Below are positions 15,457-25,100 of a stretch of 59,577 bases of DNA, in pieces. The notes below the pieces were generated by a model that had not been told where the DNA came from, made no database searches, and worked only from the letters and a program-made list of their open reading frames with translations. This DNA comes from Caldifarciminota bacterium. GTDB lineage: Bacteria > Hydrothermota > UBA3073. Position numbers and translations under genes: made by a program. The first letter of the stretch is position 1. Every line of letters starts with the position of its first letter. The stretch covers positions 1-59,577 of the forward strand of contig JAGMCL010000096.1 in NCBI GenBank assembly GCA_023129165.1, written 5' to 3'.

Positions 15457-16509
15457 ATGAATAAACGGATTGTAATTTGTTCAGATGGGACATGGAATAC
15501 ACCCGATCAGAAGGATGAAGGTGAATATCGTCCATCAAATGTTGTGAAAATAGCACGGGCTGTTGACACTTTTTCTCAGGATGAAAAACATCAGATAGTT
15601 TTCTATGATGAGGGAGTTGGTGCTGATAAATGGGGTTTAGATAGACTTACAGGAGGTGCCTTTGGTAGAGGATTAGATAAGAACATATTGGATGCATACC
15701 GATTTCTTATCCGCAACTACGTTGGAGGTGATGAAATCTTCTTATTTGGATTCAGCAGAGGTGCTTATACTGTAAGGAGTACAGCTGGACTGATACGGAA
15801 CTCAGGTCTTCTTAAAAAAATCCATTTAGATAAAGTAGAAGAAGCTTTAGAGCTTTACAGAAGTGATTTGCATCCGAATGATGAAGAATCTGAACAATTC
15901 AGAAAGAAATATTCAAGGGAGATTGAAATTAAATTTATAGGCGTATGGGATACAGTTGGAGCACTTGGTATTCCAGTTGGCATATTCAGAAAACTAACAA
16001 AAAGGCGTTATGAGTTCCATGATGTCGAGTTGAGTAAAATTATAAAACATGCATATCATGCTCTAGCAATTGACGAACAGAGGGGAGCATTCAGGTCAAC
16101 TTTATGGGAAAACGAACAAAAGCCAGGACAGATGATTGAACAGGTATGGTTCGCAGGTGTGCATGGTGATGTTGGTGGAGGTTATAAGGATAGTAGTCTT
16201 TCTGATATTGCCTTTCAGTGGATGAGAGAGAAAGCAGAATATTGCGGTCTGACTTTCAATGATGAATACATAGGCGAGGAAATTAATCAGAATGCCCTTG
16301 GTCAACTACATGACTCAAGAACATTTTTCTTTAAAGTAACTCCAAAATATATAAGACCAATCGGTAAGGTGAAACTCAACGAAGAGTCCATTCACCCAGC
16401 TGCAGTTAACAGATATGATAAATACAAACCCCCTTACAGACCTGATAACCTTACTGAGTATCTGAATACACCCGACCATAAAGTTGCTACGGTTAAACAC
16501 TGGCCCTAA
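15457..16509 (+). CDS. DUF2235 alpha/beta-hydrolase (Tle1-type phospholipase-like)
   Basis: 350 residues matching DUF2235: opening RIVICSDGTWNTPD, then VFYDEGVG, the nucleophile elbow FGFSRGAYTVRS (Ser100), FIGVWDTVGALG with the catalytic Asp, and WFAGVHGDVGGGY with the catalytic His near residue 234. The family includes T6SS phospholipase effectors and many housekeeping relatives. No VgrG, PAAR or immunity gene lies nearby, so an effector role is not supported here. GAGGA lies upstream of the ATG. The neighbour upstream is an outer-membrane-type protein. Confidence 0.85.
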   Translation: MNKRIVICSDGTWNTPDQKDEGEYRPSNVVKIARAVDTFSQDEKHQIVFYDEGVGADKWGLDRLTGGAFGRGLDKNILDAYRFLIRNYVGGDEIFLFGFSRGAYTVRSTAGLIRNSGLLKKIHLDKVEEALELYRSDLHPNDEESEQFRKKYSREIEIKFIGVWDTVGALGIPVGIFRKLTKRRYEFHDVELSKIIKHAYHALAIDEQRGAFRSTLWENEQKPGQMIEQVWFAGVHGDVGGGYKDSSLSDIAFQWMREKAEYCGLTFNDEYIGEEINQNALGQLHDSRTFFFKVTPKYIRPIGKVKLNEESIHPAAVNRYDKYKPPYRPDNLTEYLNTPDHKVATVKHWP

Positions 16510-16737
16510 TTAATATGTATACTATAGTGCTGGAGTTGGGTTGAAAACTGAAATCTAAACTTGAGTATAAAAGAGTCTGGTGGTCGGGTCCTCAGTTTTA
16601 AAATAGATTTTATGTAAAGTCTCGCTATAAGTTAAATTATAAAATCACTTATCCTTAAACACGGATAACTGTTGTGATTAAAAAACCTGATTCCATCTAT
16701 TTATAATACATAACAATTCAACTGGAAGGATTAATTT

Positions 16738-16816
16738 ATGAAGAGAGGAGCTATGTGGGGTAGCATTTGGAGCTTTTCTTATTAGAGGAATATTTGCTTC
16801 ATATAAAAGTAAATAG
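16738..16816 (+). pseudogene. Possible frameshifted 25-residue membrane peptide
   Basis: An ATG at 16738 with GGAAGG 8 nt upstream reads MKRGAMWG and soon meets TAG at 16785. Dropping one G from the GGGG run (16757-16760) gives MKRGAMWVAFGAFLIRG then IFASYKSK and a stop at 16816, a plausible small one-helix membrane peptide. It may be chance. The rest of 16510-16906 has no gene, only a degenerate GGTCGGGTCCTCAG repeat near 16579. Confidence 0.25.
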
Positions 16817-16906
16817 AAGAACAAATAATGCTAAAGAGCAAGATTTGGTTTTATATAAATATAATATAAGGAAGTAATATAGAAGTTAGATAATATTTGA
16901 AGAGAA

Positions 16907-17320
16907 ATGATGTCGCTAAAAAAATTAGGAATTAAATACAAAACAATCAAGGAAATACTTGTCGCTACTATTCGTCTAAACATTAAGGAGCGAAAGGAAC
17001 TATACAGTGTTCTGGATGAATTGACCCAGCACATTCCCAGAGAGCATATTATAGGACCTGCGTTTTGCATCTTTCAATTCGTCACGAGCATTAAAGAGGG
17101 ATTTGATATCGAAGTGGGTTTGCCAGTGGCTCAGGCAGTTGAAACGGGTAATATCAAAACCCGGATTCTTCCGAAGATGGAAGTCCTGTCTCTTGTGCAT
17201 ACGGGTCCTCTGGAGGAATTGAGTGAGACATATAGAAAGCTCTATGGCTGCGCATCGGAACAAGTGGAGCTTGGGGTCAGGTCTTTAGTTTTAAATTTAA
17301 GTTTCTACAAACCTTTATAA
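16907..17320 (+). pseudogene. Truncated GyrI-like (AraC effector-binding) protein
   Basis: The reading frame gives GyrI-like small-molecule-binding domain signatures: IGPAFCIFQFV, GFDIEVGLPV, and MEVLSLVHTGPLEELSETYRKLYG. After CASEQ it runs into TGGGGTCAGGTCTTTAGTTT (17272 on), whose translation VRSLVLNLSFYKPL is not part of the family. The C-terminal strand and helix normally ending the domain are missing, so the repeat has replaced or truncated the 3' end. The ORF then stops inside a palindrome at 17313-17341. The family binds drugs or metabolites, often as a regulator domain. Confidence 0.7.
17272..17298. repeat. GGGGTCAGGTC element, inside the GyrI-like gene
   Basis: It starts TGGGGTCAGGTCTTTAGTTT and continues in A/T to about 17298. 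It is identical to the complement of 12932-12954 over 23 nt and lies in frame in the truncated GyrI-like ORF. Confidence 0.65.
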
Positions 17321-17341
17321 CACATCATATGTGTTATAAAG
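17313..17341. repeat. 29-bp perfect palindrome
   Basis: CTTTATAACACAT (17313-17325), a 3-nt loop CAT, and ATGTGTTATAAAG (17329-17341). The ORF stop TAA is in the left arm. There is no U-run after it, so it is not a standard terminator. It could be an operator or the edge of the inserted element. Confidence 0.6.
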
Positions 17342-17469
17342 ATATCCTAATTATACTATAAAGCACTCCTTTTCTCAGACCAATACAACAAAGTTTTCAC
17401 TCTATAATTCTTCTAGAAAATTTCTAAATATATCTGAAAGGAAATTTCTGGTTTTGAAATAGTTTTTTA

Positions 17470-17560
17470 GACAGGATGAACTGGATTAGAATATTTTTTA
17501 TTCAATGAAGAAATATCTTTTATTTTAAATATATCCTGATAATCCTGTAAATCCTGTCAA
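17470..17560. repeat. GACAGGAT/ATCCTGTC interspersed repeat
   Basis: GACAGGATGAACTGGATT at the left is mirrored by AATCCTGTAAATCCTGTC at the right. Related copies lie at 38388-38459 and 53654-54060. The gap 17321-17896 has no gene besides this, the palindrome and promoter copy B. Confidence 0.65.
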
Positions 17561-17649
17561 ATAATTCCCCATAAAACTTTTAGTAACTTCCTCATCCTAT
17601 TATAATTATAAATCAACTACCCATTCTTCATAATACCCCATAAATACAG

Positions 17650-17808
17650 TAATTCATACCAAAAGCCAAATTATAATAACATAATTCTACTGTAGTAAAA
17701 GATAATAACTATATTTCCTTCAAACTAAATTTAAAAAACTTATTGACAATACATCCTTATTGTGGTATAATATATAATAGAACAGGAAAGATAACTTAGA
17801 ACGAAATT
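17650..17808 (+). repeat. Dispersed promoter-bearing repeat, copy B
   Basis: Aligns with 12741-12930. It carries a single -10 unit, so copy A has gained two. It stops aligning after ACGAAATTAAA, where copy A continues into the GACCTGACCCCA element. Confidence 0.7.
17743..17771 (+). promoter_or_regulatory. Sigma70-type promoter of the PAS histidine kinase
   Basis: TTGACA (17743-17748), 17-nt spacer, TATAAT (17766-17771). It is about 125 nt upstream of the kinase start at 17897. Confidence 0.75.
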
Positions 17809-17896
17809 AAAAAATTAAAAATCTGAAAAGACAAGAAGACAGCCAAAGTTGTTGGGTGTAAAAAAATATCGAATTTCTTTTCAGGGGGTGATTTAG

Positions 17897-20143
17897 ATGA
17901 AATCCAAAGATAAAACAAAAGAGCAGCCCATAAATGAATTAAAGGTATTACATCAGCGAATTGCTGAATTAGAAAAATCAGAAGTTAAACTTAAAAAGGC
18001 TGAGAAAGGGCTGCAAGAAGAGAAAAACAAACTTCAATCTGTAGTTGAAGCTATGGAATACGGTTTGACCATCCAGGATAAAGACTATAACATCATTTAT
18101 CAAAATAAGGTAATGAAGGATGTTTTTGGTGGTCTGGGAGGAAAATGCTATAAGGTTTATGAAGGTAAAGATAAGATTTGCCAAGGCTGTCCTGTGAAAA
18201 TGGCATGGAAAGATGGTAAGTCCCACACTTCGGAGATAAAGGTGGTCATGCCAAATGGTGAAATTAGCTACTGGGAGAACACAGCTAACCCCATCAGAGA
18301 TGCCAGTGGTAATATTATTTCTTGTCTTGAAATTGCCAGAAACATCACCATGCGTATGCAAGCGGAGGAGAAGTTGCGGAAGAGCGAAGAGAAGTTCAGA
18401 GCCATTTTCAATACAGCCAAGGATTCCATCTTTATAAAGGACCTATCATTAAGATATATAAAAGTCAACTCCGCAATGGAAAAACTGTTTGGAATGAGCT
18501 CAGAAGAACTGCTTAAAAAGACAGACATAGATCTATTCGGTGAAAAAGCAAGTGAACATGTCATTAAATCAGATAAGAGGGTTCTTGAAGGAGAGGTTGT
18601 CGAGGAATTTCCTAAAAAGCCAGTTGGTGGTGTACCGCACACATTTCATACGATTAAGGTACCTCTCAGAGATTCCAATGGAAAGATCACAGGACTTTGC
18701 GGTATTGCAAGGGATATCACCAAACGCAAGCGTGCGGAAGAGGCTTTACAAAAAGAAAAGGAATATTACCGTTCTTTTGTAGAATCATTGCCTGAATGGG
18801 CATGGGAAATGGATGTAAATGGCGTTCATACATATTCAAACCCTGCAGTTGAGGATATTTTAGGATATAAAGTAAACGAAGTGGTTGGACATCATATTAC
18901 GGAACTATGGATCGATGATGAAAAAACACCGGAAACACTTAAATGGCTGCAAAAAACTTTAGTTGCAGGAGAGGGCTGGAAAAATTTTAATGGAAAATTT
19001 AAACATAAAAATGGTTCAATAATAATCACCGAAAGTACAGCAATCCCTATCTTTGATTCAGATAATAAATTGATAGGATATCGTGGAATAGACCGCGACA
19101 TCACCGAGCGTAAGCGGATGGAGGAGGAGCTGCGGGAGAGCGAGGAGAAATACAAGAGTCTCATAGAAGATGTTAGCAAAACGATGCAAATATGGGCAAC
19201 AGATCCAAATGGAGTTTATACTTATGTAAGCCCTTCTACAAAATGGGTGTATGGCTATTCTCCTGAAAAGGTAATTGGTAAAACACCTTTTGATTTTATG
19301 CCTAAGGAAGAAGCTATGAAAGTTAAAAAGGAATTTGCTAAAATAGCCAAGCAGACGAAACCTTTCAAATATCTGATAAATCGTGCAAAGCATAAGAGTG
19401 GCAAGATATTAATTATGGAGACAAGTGGAGCACCTGTTTTTGATGAAAATAATAAATTTATAGGATATAGAGGGACAGCAAGGGATGTTACAAAGCGGAA
19501 GAAGGCTGAGGAAGAGTTAAATGCTCACCGTCAACATCTTGAATTAATTAATAAGATTTTAAGACACGACCTTATAAATGACCTGACTGTAATAAAAAGC
19601 TCCTTGAGTCTTTATACCAACCTAAAGAAGGAGAAATACCTCAAAAAGGCATTTTCATTCATTGGAAGAAGCGTAGACCTAATCAGTAGAATGAGAGAAC
19701 TTGAAAGTTTTATTTCATCAGATAAGGAGTTAGAGTTCTATAATGTAAGAGATATCCTAAATTCTGTCATACAAGATTACCCATCAATTGATTTTAAAGT
19801 AAAGGGCATTTGTCAAGTAATGGCTGATGAAGCATTAGAATCTGTCCTCGACAACATAATAAATAACGCTATCCTCCATGGAAAAACAGAAAAAATTGAC
19901 ATCGAGATAGCGGAGTCCAGGGGGTTATGTAAGATAAGGATAGCCGATTATGGCGTAGGAATACCAGAAGAGATAAAAGACAAAATCTTTGAAGAAAGTT
20001 TTAGGTTCGGTGAAAGTGGTGGATCAGGTTTGGGATTATTCATAGTTAAGAAAACCCTGGAGAGATACGGTGGTAGTATTTCTGTAGAGGGCAATAAACC
20101 CAGCGGAACCGTGTTTATCTTGAATTTGATGGGTACAAGATAA
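17897..20143 (+). CDS. Four-PAS sensor histidine kinase (cytoplasmic)
   Basis: 748 residues. An N-terminal coiled coil (about 5-50) is followed by four PAS/PAC units at about 50-155, 165-285, 295-415 and 420-545, each ending in a form of IARDITKRKRAEE. PAS1 has a Cys pair region (GGKCYKVY, CQGCPVK) seen in redox or metal-binding PAS relatives. The DHp helix carries His557 in LRHDLINDLT; the ATPase has NIINNAILHG (N box), DYGVGIP (G1) and SGLGLFIVKK (G2). There are no transmembrane segments and no receiver domain, and no response regulator is adjacent, so it is an orphan kinase. AGGGGGTGAT lies upstream of the ATG. Confidence 0.88.
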   Translation: MKSKDKTKEQPINELKVLHQRIAELEKSEVKLKKAEKGLQEEKNKLQSVVEAMEYGLTIQDKDYNIIYQNKVMKDVFGGLGGKCYKVYEGKDKICQGCPVKMAWKDGKSHTSEIKVVMPNGEISYWENTANPIRDASGNIISCLEIARNITMRMQAEEKLRKSEEKFRAIFNTAKDSIFIKDLSLRYIKVNSAMEKLFGMSSEELLKKTDIDLFGEKASEHVIKSDKRVLEGEVVEEFPKKPVGGVPHTFHTIKVPLRDSNGKITGLCGIARDITKRKRAEEALQKEKEYYRSFVESLPEWAWEMDVNGVHTYSNPAVEDILGYKVNEVVGHHITELWIDDEKTPETLKWLQKTLVAGEGWKNFNGKFKHKNGSIIITESTAIPIFDSDNKLIGYRGIDRDITERKRMEEELRESEEKYKSLIEDVSKTMQIWATDPNGVYTYVSPSTKWVYGYSPEKVIGKTPFDFMPKEEAMKVKKEFAKIAKQTKPFKYLINRAKHKSGKILIMETSGAPVFDENNKFIGYRGTARDVTKRKKAEEELNAHRQHLELINKILRHDLINDLTVIKSSLSLYTNLKKEKYLKKAFSFIGRSVDLISRMRELESFISSDKELEFYNVRDILNSVIQDYPSIDFKVKGICQVMADEALESVLDNIINNAILHGKTEKIDIEIAESRGLCKIRIADYGVGIPEEIKDKIFEESFRFGESGGSGLGLFIVKKTLERYGGSISVEGNKPSGTVFILNLMGTR

Positions 20144-20271
20144 AATTCAGGGATAAATCAAGATCGATAAAGGGAATTTATGGTTAATAACATCGGTTCT
20201 CAAAAAGTGCGAAGTAAATCATAAGTTATACCTATCCTTTAATTTTTAAAAGACAATTGGGGGTGGTAATA

Positions 20272-21288
20272 ATGAAGAAATTTGTTGTTTTTGTATTATT
20301 GGTTTCAAGTATTCTATCCGCTGATCCTATACTAGCACCATATATAAATGAATTTCAGGTATCACCAGACTCTCTACAAAGAATTGAGGTCGCTTATTAT
20401 GCAGGATATCAAGGAATAATTGTTATTACAAACACATGCAGCACTTATGTTGATTCTCCTCTGATATCTAATGAATTCGCTGTAATAGATATGGAGAATA
20501 CCAATGGGAATTTAGATTTGAGCGATACGTGCGATACTATCATTGTTTTTTTTGAAGACTTGTGGTGGGCAGATACGGTTATTTATCCAGCAGATTGTCT
20601 TTTTGCCCCTGAACCATATACCAGTGCCAGCACGTTTGAATACTATTATGATTGGTACATTGACTCCACACCTACATTTGGAGCAGAAAATGATGATTAT
20701 CCATACTGTACAATATCTGGAGCTGTATTTAATTCAGATTCAGACCCTCTTGAAGGTGTAGAAGTTCAAGCCTTACACTGGTATCCACCAGTCTGTCTAA
20801 CAGATTCAACAGACGAATATGGTATGTATTTGTTTACAGGTTTACTACCCGGAACTTATACTCTTACAACCTCCTGCTCGGGTTATCAGCCTGATACAAC
20901 TCAAGTATCAACCTATGCTCTCTGTCCAGCTGAAGATATAAATTTCTATCTAATTCCTGCTCCAGGTATAAGTGAAACAGTCTCTGAAATTTCTGCAGAT
21001 TTATTTGTATATCCTAATCCATTCAGGGGAAAAACTGTTATTAGTTATTCGTTATTCGTTAATGGTGATGACGCTTCACGCTCTACACCTTACGCCTTAC
21101 GGATCTTCGATGTAGCTGGTCGACTTGTCCGTACATTCCCTCTTCCCTCTTCTCCCTTCACTCATCGCTCTTCAGTGGTCTGGGATGGGAGAGATGACAG
21201 AGGAATCAATGTTCCACCAGGTGTTTACTTTGTTAAATGGATAGACTCTTCTCGTGTTAACTCTACCCTAATTTGCAAACTCAGATAA
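20272..21288 (+). CDS. Secreted protein with carboxypeptidase-regulatory-like domain and FlgD-type tail
   Basis: 338 residues. A signal peptide (about 1-17, ending ILSA) is followed by a lamin-tail-like beta region with ITNTCSTY. A carboxypeptidase-regulatory-like beta-sandwich follows (TISGAVFNSDSDPLEGVEVQ to GLLPGTYTLTTS, about 145-225). The C-terminus is a FlgD-like sorting tail: YPNPFRGKTVIS, then LRIFDVAGRLVRTF, VVWDGRDDRG and PPGVYFVKW. Extra residues between VIS and LRIFD and a PLPSSPFT stretch look like repeat DNA read in frame. I start at ATG 20272 with GGGGGTGG upstream, not at the TTG that ORF callers may use. Probably cell-surface. Confidence 0.7.
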   Translation: MKKFVVFVLLVSSILSADPILAPYINEFQVSPDSLQRIEVAYYAGYQGIIVITNTCSTYVDSPLISNEFAVIDMENTNGNLDLSDTCDTIIVFFEDLWWADTVIYPADCLFAPEPYTSASTFEYYYDWYIDSTPTFGAENDDYPYCTISGAVFNSDSDPLEGVEVQALHWYPPVCLTDSTDEYGMYLFTGLLPGTYTLTTSCSGYQPDTTQVSTYALCPAEDINFYLIPAPGISETVSEISADLFVYPNPFRGKTVISYSLFVNGDDASRSTPYALRIFDVAGRLVRTFPLPSSPFTHRSSVVWDGRDDRGINVPPGVYFVKWIDSSRVNSTLICKLR

Positions 21289-21314
21289 GATGGCAATCTT
21301 ATAGAAGTTTAAAA

Positions 21315-21893
21315 ATGCACACACAACGTGGCTTCTCAAAAAGCATCATTCTATTAATTATTACAACTACTCTATTATTAACAACCTGTAAGAGTAAAAA
21401 AACTCTTCCTATACAATTTTATAGAGAAGATGTAAACGTCTGGATAGATGAAGGAGAGGTCACTGTTGAAGGCATTTACTATTATAGAAATAGGACTAAT
21501 AAACCCAGAACACTTAGATTTTTATATCCTTTCCCTATAGATAGTCTACATATGTATCCTCATGAAATAAATGTCCTCAATTCAGATTATAAAAAGACCA
21601 AAAAGGGTATTACCTATAATATAGTTTTTGAACCTAAGGGGTTAAGTACATCGATAGTTGTATACAAGCAGATAATATTGAGTAATAATGCTAAGTATAT
21701 ATTAACTACTGCCAGAACTTGGAAAGAACCAATCAAACAGGCGAGATTTGTGGTGAGCCTGCCCGAGGATTTTGAATGTGTCTCTATGTCATATGAACCC
21801 GATAGTATTATTAATAAATTTGGTAGAATCTTTTACTATGTAGACGAGGAAGAATTGTTCCCTTATAAAGATATCGACATAGTATGGGAATAA
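21315..21893 (+). CDS. Lipoprotein of unknown function
   Basis: 192 residues. The lipobox LTTC gives Cys25 after a strongly hydrophobic stretch. The mature part is beta-rich: FYREDVNVWIDEGEVTVEGIYYYRNRT, LRFLYPFPIDSLHMYP, ILTTARTWKEP, FVVSLPEDFECVSMSY. This resembles DUF4424-type beta-sandwich lipoproteins, weakly. I start at ATG 21315; the earlier in-frame ATG lies before the stop of the preceding gene and would add a non-signal extension. It lies 26 nt after that gene, so co-transcription is likely. Confidence 0.55.
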   Translation: MHTQRGFSKSIILLIITTTLLLTTCKSKKTLPIQFYREDVNVWIDEGEVTVEGIYYYRNRTNKPRTLRFLYPFPIDSLHMYPHEINVLNSDYKKTKKGITYNIVFEPKGLSTSIVVYKQIILSNNAKYILTTARTWKEPIKQARFVVSLPEDFECVSMSYEPDSIINKFGRIFYYVDEEELFPYKDIDIVWE

Positions 21894-22117
21894 TAAAACT
21901 TACATTTACAACTTACATAAATTTATAAATTATAAAAAGGTCAAACCAAGAAATAAGGTTATCACACTTAGTGGTTAAGAACCCAAAGTTCACGATAAAC
22001 CATTATATTAAATAGTGTTATGCAGAACTGATACCAAATTGGATTACTGCCCATTGGCGAAAAAACACGGTATTATCAAGTAGAAAATCTGCAACAACGG
22101 ATAAGGGGATTTTCATA

Positions 22118-25100
22118 ATGTGGTATATTGGAATTGATATCGGATCTGTCAGTGTAAACCTCGTTCTAATGGATGAGAGGGGAATATTCAAGGTGCTCCC
22201 CTATACAAGACATTATGGGGACCCTGTGAGGACATTGAAGGTTCTATTTGAGTCTATCAAGAGGGATGTTATGTCTGTAAACGATATAAAACTTACAGGC
22301 ACAGGTGGCAGACTCATTGCAGAGATAATAGGGGGAGGTTTCGTCAATGAACTCCCTGCACAGATAGAGTCAGCACGAAGATTTTATAAAAATGCGAGGA
22401 CTATAATTGATATAGGGGGTGAGGATTCTAAGTTCATTGATATTACCAAAGAGGACTACGCTATGAATGAACTATGTGCTGCTGGAACAGGCTCATTCCT
22501 TGAACAGCAGGCATCAAGGCTCGGTCTATCAATAGAAGAGTTCAGCGAACTCGCACTTCTCTCAAAATTACCCCCAAGAATTGCCGGCAGGTGTACTGTG
22601 TTTGCCAAGACAGATATGATACATTTGCAACAGGAGGCAACCCCGGACTATGAGATAGTTGCGGGACTCTGTCTTGCACTTGCGAGAAACTTTGTATCAG
22701 AGATTGCAAAGGGCAGGGAGATTATCCCACCTGTCTTATTCCATGGTGGTGTTGCAAAGGGCAAGGGTATGGTAAGGGCGTTCAGGAAGATCCTTGACCT
22801 TAAAGACAATGACCTCATTGTTCCAGAACATTGTGCAGAGATGGGCGCAATAGGTGCAGCGATTATTGCCATAGAAGAGAGAAAGAGGGAGAGGATAAGC
22901 ATCGCCCGGTGTTTAGATAGGCTATATTCTTTTATGGAAACCTGTAAATCTGAGTGGAGGTCACTTAAACCACTCTCTATATCAAAATCAAAACTCCCTG
23001 ATTATAATGATGGTGATTATAGATATAAAGAACCCAGAATAGATGCCTTTATCGGTGTGGATGTTGGCTCAATAAGCACCAATGTGGTTGCAATAGATAA
23101 GGATAAGAATCTGATTGAAAAGGTATATCTTATGACCGCTGGTCGCCCTATAGAGGCGGTTCGCAGGGGGATAAAGGAAATCGGAGAGAAGGTTGGTAAG
23201 CAGATAAGGGTTGTAGGCAGTGCCACCACAGGCTCAGGCAGGTATCTCATTGGGGATTTCATCGGGGCGGATATTGTTGTCAATGAGATAACAGCACAAG
23301 CAAAGGCAGCAATCTATATTGAACCAGAGGTTGATACAGTTTTTGAGATTGGGGGTCAGGATTCAAAATATATATCCATAGAAAATGGGGCCATCGTTGA
23401 CTTTGAGATGAACAAAGTCTGTGCTGCTGGAACAGGCTCTTTCCTTGAAGAGCAGGCAGAGCGTCTGGGGATAAGGATAGAAGATTTTGGTGATATAGCA
23501 CTTGGGGCACCTGCCCCATGTGACCTTGGTGAGAGGTGTACAGTATTTATGGAGTCCAACCTCGTATCCTATCAGAGAAAGGAGGCAAGGAAGGAAGACC
23601 TTGTAGGCGGTCTATGTTATTCCATCGCAAAGAACTACCTCTCCCAGGTGGTTGGCAAGAAGCGTATAGGTAAAAATATCCTGTTCCAGGGTGCGGTTGC
23701 TTTCAACAAGGGTGTGGTGGCTGCGTTTGAGAATCTCCTAAATACTAAAATAACTGTGCCACCCAACCATCATGTTACAGGTGCAATCGGTGCAGCGGTT
23801 GCGACCATTGAAAATGGAGTTAATAGGACTAAGTTTAAGGGTTTTGATGTTATACCGGAGATAAAATATACCCAGGAGATTTTTGAATGTGAGCACTGTC
23901 CAAACAGGTGCGAGGTCAAGAAGGTCACAATCAGGAAAGGGTCTACACTCTTCTACGGCTCAAGGTGTGAGCGATACGAAAAGAGGAGAGACAGGTGTGC
24001 TACTGCAGATATACCAGATTTATTCGCAGAAAGAGAGGAGATGCTCCTTTCTGCTTGTGGAGAAACCCCCAGGGGAGGAGACCGTATTGGTATTCCATAT
24101 ACATCAATATTCCTTGAATTCCTACCTTTCTGGTATAAGTTCTTCTCGGAGTTGGGGTTTGAGGTGGTCATATCGGATAAGACAAACAAGAGAATAATCC
24201 ATGAGGGGGTAAACGCATCAGTTGCTGAGTATTGCTTTCCGATAAAGCTTGTGCACGGGCATGTAATAAACCTTATAAAAAAGGGGGTTGACTTTCTGTT
24301 TCTACCAAGTATTATTGATATGCCATCTCCGCCTGGGATGAAACGAGGCTATATTTGCCCTTATAATCAGGAAATACCACATATTATTATGGCATCGCTG
24401 GGACCCAGAGCAGATATTCTACATCCTATCATCTTCTTCAGGTCAGAGAAACATCTTACTGCTACCTTGAAAGAATTTAGTCGCAAGTTCGGTAAGAGGG
24501 CTTCTCAGACTATATCTGCAATAGATTCTGCAAGGACTGCACAAGAAGACTTTTATAAAAGAGCAAAACTTCGTGGAGAAGAAATCCTAAGTAGACAGAA
24601 AGAAGCGTTTGTTCTGGTTGGCAGACCTTATAATACCTGTGATGAGGGTGCATCCCTGAGGGTTCCAAAGATCCTGAGGGGGCTGGGCAAGACTGTAATT
24701 CCAATGGACTTTCTCGCGGCTGATCTGGATATACTTTCAGACTGGCCAAACATGTACTGGATCTCTGGTTACAGAATCCTAAGTGCAGCAAGAAAGGTAA
24801 GGGATAACCCACACCTCTATTCAGTATTTATGACGAACTTTGCCTGTGGACCGGATTCGTTCATCTCCCAGTTTTTCCGTAAGGAGATGGGAGGCAAGCC
24901 ATTCCTCCAGATAGAGGTAGATGAGCACTCTGCACCCGCAGGTGTTATAACCAGGTGTGAAGCATTCCTTGACTCTATAAAGAAAGCACCCAGATTGGGC
25001 GTTGGTAATGATACTCACATCATTCCACAATTCAGGAGGTCATCAAGAAGGACCATCTACATCCCACATATGGGTGACTGTGCCCTAGTGTTCCGCTCTG

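Noticed and set aside
15457-16509. Type VI effector with immunity gene
   Set aside because: No VgrG, PAAR, Hcp or immunity-like gene is nearby.
17897-20143. Two-component operon
   Set aside because: No receiver-domain gene lies next to the kinase; the following gene is a secreted protein.
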